Shown: positions 48,751-59,091, counted from the stretch's first letter. The stretch: DNA of 64,000 nt from Pseudemcibacter aquimaris (GCF_028869115.1 NZ_CP079800.1:1-64000), one strand, 5' to 3'. Notes: generated from the sequence alone by a model not told the origin. Numbers and translations: made by a program.

Positions 48751-50628
48751 ATGACAACCGAAAAACATGGTTTTGAAGCAGAAGTTTCCCGACTTCTTCA
48801 TATGATGGTTCACTCTGTATATAGTGACCGTGAAATTTTCTTAAGAGAACTTATTTCAAATGCATCAGATGCGTGTGACAAGTTGCGTTATGCAGGTCTT
48901 ACCAATGCAGATTTGATCAAAGATGCTGGCGAATTTGCCATCGATATCCGCCTTGATAAAGATACAAAAACATTAACAGTTTCCGATAACGGTATCGGAA
49001 TGAATAAAGACGACCTGATTTCCCATCTTGGTACGATTGCCCGTAGTGGGACGTCCGCCTTCATGGAAAATATTTCCGGTGACGAGAAAAAAGACGTCAA
49101 TCTAATTGGTCAATTTGGTGTTGGTTTCTATTCCGTCTTCATGGTTGCGGATAAGGTAGAGGTCCTAAGCCGTAAAGCAGGCGAAGAACAAGGGTATCTG
49201 TGGTCATCGGACGGTATTGGCGAATATACAATTTCGGATGCTGAAAAAGCGGGGCCGGGTACATCAATTATGCTGCATATCAAGGATGATGCAGAAGAAT
49301 TTCTTGAAGTGATGCGCCTTAAAAACATCATCAAGACATACAGTGATCATGTCACCCTTCCGATTACTTTGATCAGCAAAAATGATGATAAGGACGCGGA
49401 AGAAAAAGAAACATCGGAAAAGGTAAATGATGGCACTGCACTTTGGGCGCGTCCAAAAACCGATATTACAGATGAACAATATAAAGAATTTTATCATCAT
49501 GTGGCCCATGCCTATGATGATCCGGGCATGACCATTCATTACCGCGCAGAAGGCATGATTGAATATACGGTGCTTCTGTTTGTTCCAAGTCAGCAACCAA
49601 TGGATCTGTTTGATCCAGCCCGTAAAACAAAAGTAAAATTATATGTAAAGCGTGTCTTTATTACGGATGATTGTGAAGATCTATTGCCAAGTTATCTTCG
49701 TTTCATTCGCGGTGTTGTGGACAGTGAAGACCTTCCGCTGAATATCAGTCGTGAAATGCTGCAAAATAACCCGGTCATGACCACTATTTCCAAGGCCGTA
49801 ACCAAACGCGTTCTTTCCGAGCTAGAGAAAAAGCAAAAGAAAGACCGTGAGGGTTATGAAAAATTCTGGGAAAGCTTCGGCGCAGTTCTTAAAGAAGGTA
49901 TTTACGAAGATTTCGAAAGACGCGATCAAATTTTAAAAATGTCGCTCTTTAATTCCACAGAAGGTGATGATCTGACAACACTGGAAGATTATGTTTCACG
50001 TATGAATGAAGGCCAAGATACGATTTATTACATCACGGCTGATAATCTAGCGGCGGCGAAACGTTCACCGCAGCTTGAAGGATTTAAAGCCAAGGGCATA
50101 GAGGTTCTTTATTTCGTTGATCCTGTGGATGAATTTTGGCTTCAAATGATGCCGGAATTTGACGGCAAAAAGTTAGCGTCTGTCACCCGCGGATCAGCTG
50201 ATCTGGATGACAAAAAGGACGATGAGAAAGACCAGGAAAATGCACCGGAACTGGATGCTCTTATTGGTGTGCTAAAAACAAATCTTGGTGAAGCCGTGAA
50301 AGACGTTCGTAAATCAAACCGTCTTACCGATAGTGCTGTTTGTCTGGTTGCGGATGATAATGATATGGATATGCATATGGAACGCATTCTTAAAATGCAT
50401 AACAAACTTGATGGAGCGGCCAGTGCCCGCGTGATGGAAATCAATGCGGAAAACGGACTTATCAAGGCACTTGCATCGCAAGCCGCGAAAGATGGATCGG
50501 TTGATGCGCTAAAGGATGCGTCATTAATGCTTCTGGATCAGGCAAGAATTATAGAAGGCGAGGTGCCGGAGGATCCGGTCGCTTTTGCAGCGAGGCTTTC
50601 AAAAGTTATGGAAGAAAGCTTTAAATAA
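48751..50628 (+). CDS. htpG: Molecular chaperone HtpG (Hsp90)
   Basis: An ATP-dependent chaperone of 625 residues. The N-terminal GHKL ATPase domain shows LRELISNASDACDKLR, DNGIGM, IGQFGVGFYS and GPGTSI. The middle domain has the catalytic-loop Arg in LPLNISREMLQ. The C-terminal dimerisation domain is present, without a eukaryotic MEEVD tail. Expression is probably heat-induced from the promoter at 48685-48710. A hairpin terminator follows. Confidence 0.96.
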   Translation: MTTEKHGFEAEVSRLLHMMVHSVYSDREIFLRELISNASDACDKLRYAGLTNADLIKDAGEFAIDIRLDKDTKTLTVSDNGIGMNKDDLISHLGTIARSGTSAFMENISGDEKKDVNLIGQFGVGFYSVFMVADKVEVLSRKAGEEQGYLWSSDGIGEYTISDAEKAGPGTSIMLHIKDDAEEFLEVMRLKNIIKTYSDHVTLPITLISKNDDKDAEEKETSEKVNDGTALWARPKTDITDEQYKEFYHHVAHAYDDPGMTIHYRAEGMIEYTVLLFVPSQQPMDLFDPARKTKVKLYVKRVFITDDCEDLLPSYLRFIRGVVDSEDLPLNISREMLQNNPVMTTISKAVTKRVLSELEKKQKKDREGYEKFWESFGAVLKEGIYEDFERRDQILKMSLFNSTEGDDLTTLEDYVSRMNEGQDTIYYITADNLAAAKRSPQLEGFKAKGIEVLYFVDPVDEFWLQMMPEFDGKKLASVTRGSADLDDKKDDEKDQENAPELDALIGVLKTNLGEAVKDVRKSNRLTDSAVCLVADDNDMDMHMERILKMHNKLDGAASARVMEINAENGLIKALASQAAKDGSVDALKDASLMLLDQARIIEGEVPEDPVAFAARLSKVMEESFK

Positions 50629-50656
50629 GATCGTCCGATTCTTTTTTAAAAAATTT

Positions 50657-50687
50657 AAAAACCGCTTTTGATCAGGGCGGTTTTTTT
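50657..50687 (+). terminator. Rho-independent terminator after htpG
   Basis: AAAACCGC (50657-50664) pairs with GCGGTTTT (50677-50684), followed by more Ts. It begins 29 bp after the htpG stop codon. Confidence 0.85.
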
Positions 50688-50778
50688 ATGAATATAATTA
50701 AAAGCTTATGGAATAAGTAAGGGTACGTTCATATCTGTGATATAATTTATAGAATAAGAACACCTTAAGGAGCATTCG

Positions 50779-51624
50779 TTGTCAGAAATTCATCATAATC
50801 ATAATGTCGTTAAAGATGGTGAATTATCCATAACGGAAGTGATGCGCCTTAGTTATAATTTCCTAACCTCTCATTACGGCTTGTTTTTAAAATTATCTTC
50901 AATTCCTATTTTACTTTGGGTTTGGATCGGGATTATCTCGGATTTTTTATATCTGGAAATTGGCTTTGAAAATCAAATCGGTGTGTTAAGGGCTTTCTTA
51001 TCCGCTGCTTTTGCGCTTGTCTGGTATCGCCATTTCTTAATGGGGACAGAATACGCCAGCTATAAAGAATTATATAAAACAATGCGCGCGAGCGGATTTC
51101 TTGGGATGGACGCATTTTTTAAGGCCTGCTTACGGTTTGTTATTATAACCTTTGCATTGATCGTGCCGGCATTAATCATATCCATTGCCACGATGATTTT
51201 TCAGGCATCAAATGGTGTGGAGCTTACCGATCAATTTGTCACATCCATTGTATCAAATTCAGTGTTCCTTGTTTTCTTGCTGTTATCACCTGTCATTATC
51301 CGGTTGTCATTCCTTTCTGCGGCGCGGGCGCTTGGGCGTAAGACGGTCGATTTTAAAATGATCTGGAATAAAACGAAGGGATATACCTGGACAATCTGGC
51401 ACCTGATCTTTAGGGCATTTTTACCGCTTAGCATCATTACTTTCTTATTCCGCAATTCAGCAGAAAATATTGTAAGGCAAGCAAATGTTGATGTTTATGT
51501 GGCTGATATCCTTGTTGAATTGCCGACAGCATTTTTGACATTTGTGATGCTTGCGATTGTGGTGGCGGCGAATGCCAGTGCCTTTAAATATTTATTTGGG
51601 GCCCGTGAAAAGAAACGTGATTAA
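50779..51624 (+). CDS. Integral membrane protein, function unknown
   Basis: A 281-residue protein with about six hydrophobic helices: near 32-52, 65-83, 115-140, 155-172, 207-220 and 245-265. A His-rich N-terminus (EIHHNHN) precedes the first helix. I do not recognise a family. TTG start, well supported by AAGGAG 7 nt upstream. It stands alone between the htpG terminator and a terminator shared with acnA. Confidence 0.72.
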   Translation: MSEIHHNHNVVKDGELSITEVMRLSYNFLTSHYGLFLKLSSIPILLWVWIGIISDFLYLEIGFENQIGVLRAFLSAAFALVWYRHFLMGTEYASYKELYKTMRASGFLGMDAFFKACLRFVIITFALIVPALIISIATMIFQASNGVELTDQFVTSIVSNSVFLVFLLLSPVIIRLSFLSAARALGRKTVDFKMIWNKTKGYTWTIWHLIFRAFLPLSIITFLFRNSAENIVRQANVDVYVADILVELPTAFLTFVMLAIVVAANASAFKYLFGAREKKRD

Positions 51625-51635
51625 TCGCGCATAAA

Positions 51636-51663
51636 AAAAGCCGGATTAAATGACCCGGCTTTT
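51636..51663. terminator. Bidirectional terminator between the membrane-protein gene and acnA
   Basis: AAAAGCCGG (51636-51644) pairs perfectly with CCGGCTTTT (51655-51663). A/T runs on both sides allow it to end transcription from both convergent genes. Confidence 0.85.
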
Positions 51664-51681
51664 CTAAATCTTTTTTATTAC

Positions 51682-54366
51682 TTACTGTGATGCAAGATTA
51701 CGCAGAACGTAATGAAGGATACCACCGTTTTTGTAATATTCAACTTCGTTTGCTGTATCAATACGGCTTAGAACAACAATGTCTTTTGTTGAGCCGTCAG
51801 CATAAGTGATTTTCACATTCACGTCTTGTTGTGGTGCAAGGTTACCTGCAATACCAGTGATGTCGAATGTTTCAGTACCTACAAGGTTTAGGCTCTCGCG
51901 GTTGTCATCACCTTTAAACTGTAATGGAAGAACGCCCATACCAACAAGGTTGGAACGGTGAATACGTTCAAAGCTTTCCACGATCACAGCTTTAACACCA
52001 AGAAGGTTTGTACCCTTCGCCGCCCAGTCACGTGATGAACCAGTACCATATTCTTTACCACCAACAACCACTAGGTTTGTGCCGGCTTCTTGGTACTTCA
52101 TGGATGCATCATAGATGCTCATTTGCTCACCAGTTGGGATATATGTCGTAATGCCACCTTCTGTGCCCGGTGCCATTAAGTTACGAAGACGAACGTTCGC
52201 AAAAGTACCGCGCATCATGACTTCGTGGTTGCCACGACGTGAACCGTATGAGTTGAAATCGATACGCTCAACACCATTAGCAGCCAGATATTCACCCGCC
52301 GGGCTATCCGCTTTAATCGCACCAGCTGGTGAGATATGGTCAGTTGTAATACTGTCACCAAGTAGCGCCAGTAAGTTCGCACCTCTGATGTCCGCAACGT
52401 CACCTGTTTCCATGCTCATGCCTTGGAAATATGGTGGGTGTTGGATGTATGTACTTGTGTCATCCCATGCGTATGTTTGGCCTTCAGGGAATTTGATCGC
52501 CTGCCACTGTTCTGTGCCTGCGAATACGTCTTTATAACGTTCAACAAACATTTCACGTGTTAGGCACGCACGAATTGTTTCTTCGATCTCTTGGTTAGTT
52601 GGCCAGATGTCTTTTAGGTATACATCATTGCCGTTTTTATCCTGACCGATGGCATCTTTTGTGATGTCGATTTGGAGTGTACCTGCAATCGCGTAAGCAA
52701 CAACAAGTGGTGGTGACGCAAGATAAGATGTCTTAAGATCTTGGCTCACACGACCTTCAAAGTTACGGTTACCGGAAAGAACAGACGCACAAATCATTTC
52801 ATTGTCATTGATTGTCGTACGTAGGTCATCCGCAAGCGGACCAGAGTTACCAATACATGTTGTACAGCCATAACCCACAAGATCGAAACCAAGAGCATCA
52901 AGATGCGGTGTAAGACCCGCTTTATCAAGATAGTCAGTTACAACCTGCGATCCAGGGGCAAGTGATGTTTTAACCCATGGTTTTGAATTAAGGCCAAGCT
53001 CGTTTGCTTTTTTCGCAACAAGACCGGCACCAACAAGAACGCTTGGGTTTGAAGTATTTGTACATGATGTAATCGCCGCGATCAGAACGTCACCGTGGTG
53101 AAGTTCGAAATCTTTTCCTTCAACGGCAAATCCTGTGTCTTTTTCAGCGGCTTTACCGCGTGCTTCAAGTACTTCGTTGAATGCGTTTGTTGCATTGCTT
53201 AGTGAAACGCGGTCCTGCGGGCGGCTTGGGCCAGCAAGTGATGGCTCAACTGTTGAAATATCAAGCTCAAGACCAGAAGTATATTCAGGATCAGGCGTTG
53301 ACGCATCACGCCACATGCCTTGTTCTTTTGCGTATGCTTCAACAAGGTTGATTGTTTCTTCATCACGACCAGAGAACTCTAAATAATCAAGTGTTGCTTG
53401 TGAAACAGGGAAGAAACCACATGTCGCGCCATATTCTGGCGCCATATTCGCGATTGTTGCCTGATCAGCAAGTGTCATTTGATCAAGGCCGTCACCGTAA
53501 AATTCAACAAACTTACCAACAACGCCGTGCTTACGTAGCATTTCAACAACGGTTAGAACAATGTCTGTCGCTGTAATGCCTTCGCGTGCTTTACCAGTTA
53601 GCTTGAAGCCAACAACTTCAGGGATCAGCATGGATACTGGCTGACCAAGCATTGCTGATTCAGCTTCGATACCGCCAACACCCCAACCAAGAACCGCAAG
53701 TCCGTTGATCATTGTTGTATGACTGTCTGTTCCCACACATGTATCAGGGAACGCAACTGTGCGACCGTCAACATCCGCTGTCCAAACTGTTTTTGCGATA
53801 TATTCAAGGTTTACCTGGTGACAGATACCTGTGCCAGGTGGCACCGCAGAAAAGTTATCAAAGCTGTTCTGGCCCCAACGTAGGAACTGGTAACGTTCGT
53901 TGTTACGTGACATTTCTAGATCAACGTTCTTTTGGAACGCGCTGTTATCACCGAAGTTATCAACCATCACACTATGGTCAATCACAAGATCAACCGGGCT
54001 TAGCGGGTTAATTTGTTCCGGGTCACCGCCCAGATCGTTAATGGCATTACGCATCGCGGCCAGATCAACAACCGCAGGAACACCAGTGAAATCCTGCATC
54101 AAAACGCGTGCTGGGCGATATTGAATTTCGCGGTTCATGCGCTTTTCTTTTTGCCAGTCAACAATTGCCTGAACATCTTCAGTTGAAACTGTAACACCGT
54201 CTTCATAACGAAGAAGGTTTTCTAGCAAAACTTTCATTGAATAAGGCAGACGTGAAATGTCACCTAACTGTTTTGCTGCTTCTGGTAGAGAATAATAATC
54301 ATATTCTTTTCCGCCCACGTTAAGCGTGCGGCGTGTATTCAGGGTATCTTGACCGACTGTTGCCAC
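51682..54366 (-). CDS. acnA: Aconitate hydratase A
   Basis: A TCA-cycle enzyme that interconverts citrate and isocitrate through a 4Fe-4S cluster. The 894-residue protein has the cluster cysteines in [12 protein letters not shown] and [12 protein letters not shown], the GTDSHTTM motif and the C-terminal swivel domain with [17 protein letters not shown]. The start is placed at GTG 54366 (MATVGQDTL), 8 nt after GGAG. The frame runs 24 codons further upstream without family similarity. Length matches the AcnA/IRP group. Confidence 0.96.
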   Translation of the reverse strand: MATVGQDTLNTRRTLNVGGKEYDYYSLPEAAKQLGDISRLPYSMKVLLENLLRYEDGVTVSTEDVQAIVDWQKEKRMNREIQYRPARVLMQDFTGVPAVVDLAAMRNAINDLGGDPEQINPLSPVDLVIDHSVMVDNFGDNSAFQKNVDLEMSRNNERYQFLRWGQNSFDNFSAVPPGTGICHQVNLEYIAKTVWTADVDGRTVAFPDTCVGTDSHTTMINGLAVLGWGVGGIEAESAMLGQPVSMLIPEVVGFKLTGKAREGITATDIVLTVVEMLRKHGVVGKFVEFYGDGLDQMTLADQATIANMAPEYGATCGFFPVSQATLDYLEFSGRDEETINLVEAYAKEQGMWRDASTPDPEYTSGLELDISTVEPSLAGPSRPQDRVSLSNATNAFNEVLEARGKAAEKDTGFAVEGKDFELHHGDVLIAAITSCTNTSNPSVLVGAGLVAKKANELGLNSKPWVKTSLAPGSQVVTDYLDKAGLTPHLDALGFDLVGYGCTTCIGNSGPLADDLRTTINDNEMICASVLSGNRNFEGRVSQDLKTSYLASPPLVVAYAIAGTLQIDITKDAIGQDKNGNDVYLKDIWPTNQEIEETIRACLTREMFVERYKDVFAGTEQWQAIKFPEGQTYAWDDTSTYIQHPPYFQGMSMETGDVADIRGANLLALLGDSITTDHISPAGAIKADSPAGEYLAANGVERIDFNSYGSRRGNHEVMMRGTFANVRLRNLMAPGTEGGITTYIPTGEQMSIYDASMKYQEAGTNLVVVGGKEYGTGSSRDWAAKGTNLLGVKAVIVESFERIHRSNLVGMGVLPLQFKGDDNRESLNLVGTETFDITGIAGNLAPQQDVNVKITYADGSTKDIVVLSRIDTANEVEYYKNGGILHYVLRNLASQ

Positions 54367-54579
54367 GAGTTTTTCTCCATAATTATTTTTATTGAAATTT
54401 CTCACGGCCCTTTTGAAGGAAAATGCGTAATTTTTCAAGGAAAAACAGTCTTAAATTACCCCTTTACAGGTAAATTGTGGCGATCTGGCCCATATTTGCC
54501 CGAAAATGACCTTAAAGACGTCTAAGAATCACCATAGGGGTCATTCATATTCAACATCATGAAAACAAGGAGTATGGAA

Positions 54580-54810
54580 ATGATCTTAAAAAGAAAGAAA
54601 TCTGTTCGTGAAATTATGGTTCCCTTTTTTAATGGTAAATTGGCACTGGTCAGTTTAATGGTTGCGACATTTATGGTGTTTGCATCCGGTTCAGGCAACA
54701 TTATTGAAAGCGGTCAATTTATGACGATCTTAATCGGTGCGGCGCTTTTCTCATTGGCCAGTGGACTTCTTATCTGGGCAGGGGAAGTATCAAGAAAACT
54801 GTATCAATAA
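54580..54810 (+). CDS. Small two-helix membrane protein
   Basis: A 76-residue protein with a basic N-terminus and two likely transmembrane helices (about 22-38 and 47-67). I do not recognise a family. ATG 54580 is chosen because AAGGAG ends 7 nt before it; the ATGs at 54559 and 54574 do not fit the ribosome binding site. It is divergent from acnA and lies upstream of ccmA. Confidence 0.68.
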   Translation: MILKRKKSVREIMVPFFNGKLALVSLMVATFMVFASGSGNIIESGQFMTILIGAALFSLASGLLIWAGEVSRKLYQ

Positions 54811-54912
54811 TTATTCATTAAAGAACCACACTCTATTCTTGGGGTTCTCATGCCCTAAATATACTGCTATAGCTTCTTGAAGAATAAATCTGCAACTTCA
54901 GGGCAGGGAAAA

Positions 54913-55572
54913 GTGAAACAAGAAGCATATTTTTCAGCAGAAAATCTGACGGTAAGCCGCAGTGATAGAAAGGTTTTTGAAAATCTGACCTTTCAGGCAC
55001 CTGCTGGAAAGCTTTTAAAGCTTGTTGGCCCAAACGGGGCCGGTAAATCAACCCTTCTTAAAACATTATCAGGATTAATAGAGCCGGACACCGGTGATAT
55101 TAAATCGGGCGATGCGTCCATTTTGTCTGATCATGACTGGTTATCACATAATCTTTGTTATCTGGGCCATAAGAACGCCTTAAAACGTGAATTTAGTGTT
55201 TATGACAATATTGAATTTTGGGCGGATCTTTGGGGAACGCAGGGTAAAATTGAACCAGCCATTAAAGCGCTTGGCATCGGGTATTTATCTGAAACACCCG
55301 TAAGATATTTATCATCCGGACAAACACGTAGAACGGCCCTTGCCAGAAGCATATGCCATCCTGGCAAAATCTGGTTATTTGATGAACCGACAGTGGGGCT
55401 GGATACAGAAGGGTTAAATTTGCTGGCTAAAGTGATGGAAAATCATTTGAGCGATGACGGCATTATATTATGCGCAACCCATGTTGATTTGGGATTAAGT
55501 GATGATCTGATCCATACCTTAAATCTCGCTGATTTTGCGGTTCCCTATTCCCATCATGAGGGGATGTGGTAA
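54913..55572 (+). CDS. ccmA: Heme exporter ATP-binding protein CcmA
   Basis: The ATPase of the CcmABCD complex, which releases holo-CcmE during cytochrome c maturation. About 219 residues: Walker A GPNGAGKST, signature YLSSGQTRR and Walker B IWLFDEPTVGLD, all in the short CcmA form. The start is uncertain: GTG 54913 has an AGGGAA just upstream, while the TTG at 54877 has no clear site. The stop codon overlaps the ccmB start (TAATG). Confidence 0.92.
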   Translation: MKQEAYFSAENLTVSRSDRKVFENLTFQAPAGKLLKLVGPNGAGKSTLLKTLSGLIEPDTGDIKSGDASILSDHDWLSHNLCYLGHKNALKREFSVYDNIEFWADLWGTQGKIEPAIKALGIGYLSETPVRYLSSGQTRRTALARSICHPGKIWLFDEPTVGLDTEGLNLLAKVMENHLSDDGIILCATHVDLGLSDDLIHTLNLADFAVPYSHHEGMW

Positions 55573-56240
55573 TGATTAGATTATTTAAAGCGATAGCCCT
55601 GCGCGATATTAAAGTAAGCTGGTCTGGCGGCAGCACCAGCAGCATGGTGGTTGCTTTCTTTATCATTGTGGTGACACTATTCCCGCTTGGTGTTGGGCCG
55701 GAACTGAATATGCTGAGCCGTATTTCCGTGGGTGTGATTTGGGTGGCGGCATTACTTTCTTGTTTACTATCACTAGACCGTATTTTTCTGGCGGATTACG
55801 AAGACGGCACTTTGGATCAATATGCGTTATCCCCGATTTCTATGGAATGGATCGTGATCGCCAAAGCGCTTGCCCATTGGGTCACAACCAGTTTACCGCT
55901 TATATTAATCACACCGCTTCTGGGTATATTAATGAACATGCCGGATAATGCGTATTTGCCGCTTATTTTTACCATGCTTGTTGGAACGCCTGCGCTATCG
56001 CTGATTGGGACGATTGGGGCATCGCTTACGGTTTCCTTAAAAAGGGGCGGTGTGCTTTTATCCCTTTTGATATTGCCGCTTTATGTTCCCATTCTCATTT
56101 TCGGCGTAATGGCGGTGGATGCCTTAACCATCGGGTCTGGCGGAAACGCCACTTTGATGATACTGGGCGCGGCCACATTATTCAGTCTTGCTATTACGCC
56201 GTGGGCTGCTGCGGCTGCCATCCGGCTCGCGCTTGATTAA
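55572..56240 (+). CDS. ccmB: Heme exporter permease CcmB
   Basis: A 222-residue inner-membrane protein with six hydrophobic helices and the CcmB features LDRIFLADYEDGTLDQ and LSPISMEW. It partners with CcmA and CcmC. It begins inside a TAATG overlap with ccmA. The remaining ccm genes resume only 2 kb further on, after three unrelated genes. Confidence 0.93.
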   Translation: MIRLFKAIALRDIKVSWSGGSTSSMVVAFFIIVVTLFPLGVGPELNMLSRISVGVIWVAALLSCLLSLDRIFLADYEDGTLDQYALSPISMEWIVIAKALAHWVTTSLPLILITPLLGILMNMPDNAYLPLIFTMLVGTPALSLIGTIGASLTVSLKRGGVLLSLLILPLYVPILIFGVMAVDALTIGSGGNATLMILGAATLFSLAITPWAAAAAIRLALD

Positions 56241-56357
56241 ATTTACAAAATAAAAATTTCTGAAGTGATAGATCAATTTATTGGATTTGCATTACGAACA
56301 GCAAAACCCTATCAATATCTAATTAATGTAATCCCTTATTCTTAGGAAGAATTTCTC

Positions 56358-57110
56358 ATGTTTAAATCATTTACGGTTCAGTTCGTTTTAAGTTTGTTGT
56401 TTTGTGCATCGGCAATGGCGAACGAAAATAAAATTGATCATATTATTTTTGCCGTAAGTGATTATGACGAGGCCATTGAATTCTTACAGAATAAAAGCGG
56501 TATAAAGGCAGCAGACGGCGCCATACAAAAAGAACGCGGTACCAGAAATGCGCTTCTTTCAGCGGGTAATCAGACATATCTGGAAATTTTGGCCCCTGAT
56601 CCAGCACAAATGCCATTTAACCCAACGGAAAATCCGAAAACGGCCTTTGCTTCTGTGATTAGTCAATTTGAAAATTCAGAAGTTGATATGTTCGCTTATT
56701 CGACAAATGATATCGACGCGGCCAAAAAAAATGGTGAAGAGCTTGGTTTAAAAGTGGGCGGCCCATACGAAGGATCACGTACCATTCCATCGGGTGAAGT
56801 GATAACATGGTCAGAAATGGAATTTTACGGTCATGAATTTGGTCAATTTATTCCGTTTGTGATGAATTGGGGTACATCAACCCATCCCGGCACTACATCA
56901 CCAAAGGGTATAGAGCTTAAAGAAATTATTGTTCAGCATCCAAAAAATGAAGAGCTTGCAAAAATTTATAAAGCGCTTGGTGTGCCAGCAACAGTTGAAT
57001 ACGGTGAAAAGCCAGTGATTAAAGTAAAGCTGAGTTCTAAAAAGGGTGATTTTGAACTAACAAGCGGTGAAAGTCTTAAGCAATATTACGCCAGTAAAAA
57101 TGAGGGATAA
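56358..57110 (+). CDS. Exported glyoxalase-like (VOC) domain protein
   Basis: A 250-residue protein with a signal peptide (1-21, cleavage after AMA) and a glyoxalase-like domain beginning IDHIIFAVSDYDEAIEFL. The long spacing between the motifs resembles the Glyoxalase_3-type (PF13468) family. VOC proteins are usually cytoplasmic, so a periplasmic one is less common. No metal-ligand set can be assigned with certainty. It separates ccmB from the later ccm genes and is convergent with the PaiB-like gene. Confidence 0.75.
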   Translation: MFKSFTVQFVLSLLFCASAMANENKIDHIIFAVSDYDEAIEFLQNKSGIKAADGAIQKERGTRNALLSAGNQTYLEILAPDPAQMPFNPTENPKTAFASVISQFENSEVDMFAYSTNDIDAAKKNGEELGLKVGGPYEGSRTIPSGEVITWSEMEFYGHEFGQFIPFVMNWGTSTHPGTTSPKGIELKEIIVQHPKNEELAKIYKALGVPATVEYGEKPVIKVKLSSKKGDFELTSGESLKQYYASKNEG

Positions 57111-57113
57111 TTT

Positions 57114-57740
57114 TTAATCGGTGTGCTTATTCATCAGTTCGGCAACACCGGCTGCATTATTGGTATCAATTTCGGATAGGCCGCTAACCGCGCCCTTGAT
57201 ATCTTTTGCAGGCTTGTTCTGACCCATTTTCCATTTTGCATCAATCGTGTTGATGGTGACCTCAATGCCAGCGATTGCCTTTAATTGTTGCGCAATATAA
57301 TCATCTGGTGCGTCACTGACTTTCCATGGAATTTCCTGATCATTTTCATGTTTGTCTGTCAGGTTATTTAAGAAAGAAAGCAGCCATTCCGGATCATCAT
57401 TTAGTTCCATTGAACCCTGCACCTGAACGACGGCATAATTCCATGTGGGCACTTCTTTATGGTGTTCCTGTTTTGATGGGTACCAATTGGGGCTGATGTA
57501 ATGATGCGGTCCTTGAAAAATCACCATTACGTCATCTGCATTTTTAAACTTTTTCCAAAGTGGGTTTGCTTTTGAAATATGTGCGAGCAACTTGGTATTA
57601 TCATCATTTAAAATAAAGGGCAGATGGTCCGCGCAAAGCTCGCCATTAATTTGGGTCACTAAAGTCGCAAATGAATGTTCCCGGATTAATTCATGGATAA
57701 CGTCAAGCCGGGTTTCTTTAAAAATTTTTGGCTGGTAAAT
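57114..57740 (-). CDS. PaiB-family FMN-binding regulator, probable ATT start
   Basis: A PaiB-like split-barrel flavin-binding protein. The conserved core includes LCADHLPFIL, QGPHHYISPNWYP, VPTWNYAVVQV and WKMGQNKP. Only a GTG at 57659 offers a standard start, but that cuts off about 27 family residues. In-frame translation upstream gives the typical PaiB N-terminus YQPKIFKETRLDVIHELI, and the codon at the expected Met position (57738-57740) is ATT, 7 nt after GGGAG. The full protein would be 208 residues, the normal length. Either ATT is used as a rare start or an ATG has been lost. Family members are thought to act as regulators. Confidence 0.75.
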   Translation of the reverse strand: MYQPKIFKETRLDVIHELIREHSFATLVTQINGELCADHLPFILNDDNTKLLAHISKANPLWKKFKNADDVMVIFQGPHHYISPNWYPSKQEHHKEVPTWNYAVVQVQGSMELNDDPEWLLSFLNNLTDKHENDQEIPWKVSDAPDDYIAQQLKAIAGIEVTINTIDAKWKMGQNKPAKDIKGAVSGLSEIDTNNAAGVAELMNKHTD

Positions 57741-57777
57741 TTTCTTTCTCCCTCTATCCGTCAGTATAGAAAATCAA

Positions 57778-58062
57778 TTATTCCGCAAGATGCGTAGGGT
57801 CCGTGTCATCAATTACTTTTTTAAGGAACCGCGGCATATAAGGATGCATTTTCTTAAGCTGTCTTCCGATAACAGGAAGACGGCGACGGATTTTCTGCAT
57901 TTTGGTTTTAACCCAATGGCTTTCAGAAACAAGAATACTTAGGCCGATAAGCGCAATGATTTGGCCAATAGGTATAGGGATCGGTGCGGTGATAATGCCA
58001 ACAATTAGCATCACCCAACCGATTAAAAGCTTCAACGGTCTTTTAAATGTGTGCAAGCTCAT
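57778..58062 (-). CDS. Small membrane protein, PGPGW-like
   Basis: A 94-residue protein. One long or two close hydrophobic helices (about 10-46) contain a Pro-rich turn, APIPIPIGQ, reminiscent of the PGPGW transmembrane family. A basic helix (KTKMQKIRRRLP) and a cytoplasmic tail follow. The family assignment is tentative and the function unknown. It lies upstream of the PaiB-like gene on the same strand. Confidence 0.6.
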   Translation of the reverse strand: MSLHTFKRPLKLLIGWVMLIVGIITAPIPIPIGQIIALIGLSILVSESHWVKTKMQKIRRRLPVIGRQLKKMHPYMPRFLKKVIDDTDPTHLAE

Positions 58063-58204
58063 AATACCTGATTCATACTCAATTCATTCTATGTGAATAT
58101 ATATATAATCAAAGTTAAAGAAATAAGAAGGTCTAAATATGGCAAATTCGTGTTTTTTTTCACTATTTCTTGATTATATCACACGAAAAGGATAGATCAA
58201 ACCT

Positions 58205-58939
58205 ATGCATAAGTTCGCGAATCCAGCCCGTTTCTTACGGATCAGCAAAATGATAACGCCATGGTGTCTCGTCATCACGGTGATTTCACTTGCTGTTGGT
58301 TTATATTGGGGTCTTTTTATTGCGCCCGAAGATTACCAGATGGGCAGTGCGTACCGGATTATTTTCATCCATGTACCGTCCGCTTATATGTCCATGTTCG
58401 GTTATGGGTTTATGGCGGTTGCAAGCGTTGTGGGTATTATCTGGAAACACCCGCTTGCGGATCAATCGGCCCGTGCGGCTGCACCCATTGGCGCCGTTTT
58501 TACCGCGCTCGCGCTTTTCACCGGAAGCCTGTGGGGTAAACCAATGTGGGGGACATATTGGATTTGGGATGCGCGTCTGACATCGGAACTTGTACTTCTG
58601 TTTTTATATTTTGGTTATATGGCCGTTTGGGAAGCGATCGAGGATAGCGCAAAAGCGGCACGTGTTGCGGCGATTGTGGCACTTGTCGGTGCCGTGAACT
58701 TACCGATTATCAAATTTTCCGTTGATTGGTGGAACACGCTTCATCAACCAGCAAGCTTAATGCGGTCTGGTGGAAGCAGTGTGCATCCGGATATGCTTGC
58801 ACCACTGCTTATTTGTATTTTTGCATTTAATATTTATTTTTTAACTGTGGTGCTTTGGCGTATTCAAAGTTTGATTATCAGAAAACAGGTTCGCGGTTTA
58901 CAAATGCGTATTGCTGAAAGGGGCGCACAAGATGGGTGA
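58205..58939 (+). CDS. ccmC: Heme exporter permease CcmC
   Basis: A 244-residue inner-membrane protein that presents heme to CcmE. It has six helices, the tryptophan-rich motif WGTYWIWDARLTSELVL and the conserved WWNTLHQPAS. The stop codon overlaps the start of ccmD by 8 bp. Confidence 0.95.
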   Translation: MHKFANPARFLRISKMITPWCLVITVISLAVGLYWGLFIAPEDYQMGSAYRIIFIHVPSAYMSMFGYGFMAVASVVGIIWKHPLADQSARAAAPIGAVFTALALFTGSLWGKPMWGTYWIWDARLTSELVLLFLYFGYMAVWEAIEDSAKAARVAAIVALVGAVNLPIIKFSVDWWNTLHQPASLMRSGGSSVHPDMLAPLLICIFAFNIYFLTVVLWRIQSLIIRKQVRGLQMRIAERGAQDG

Positions 58940-59087
58940 ATATAGTATTTTTGTCTGGCCAAGCTATGGTGCCGTTGTGGTTTTGTTGCTTGTGCTTGGT
59001 GTTCAAAGCTGGATATCAAAAAGACGCGATGAAAAAGAGCTTGATCGCCTGAACCGCAGGTTTGAAGAATTAAACAAACAGGATTAA
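58932..59087 (+). CDS. ccmD: Heme exporter protein CcmD
   Basis: A 51-residue protein starting MGEYSIFVWPSYG, with one membrane helix (about 10-27) and a charged C-terminal helix, as usual for CcmD. It overlaps ccmC by 8 bp (ATGGGTGA) and ends 4 bp before ccmE. CcmD stabilises the CcmABC-CcmE complex. The position and sequence pattern make the call secure despite the small size. Confidence 0.9.
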   Translation: MGEYSIFVWPSYGAVVVLLLVLGVQSWISKRRDEKELDRLNRRFEELNKQD

Positions 59088-59091
59088 GAAA

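Noticed and set aside
47787-54520. Repeated AAAATGACCTTAA at two intergenic sites
   Set aside because: A 13-mer shared by two sites is expected by chance in a window of this size.
54819-54850. Terminator between the small membrane-protein gene and ccmA
   Set aside because: AGAACC/GGTTCT can pair, but the loop is long and no T-run follows.
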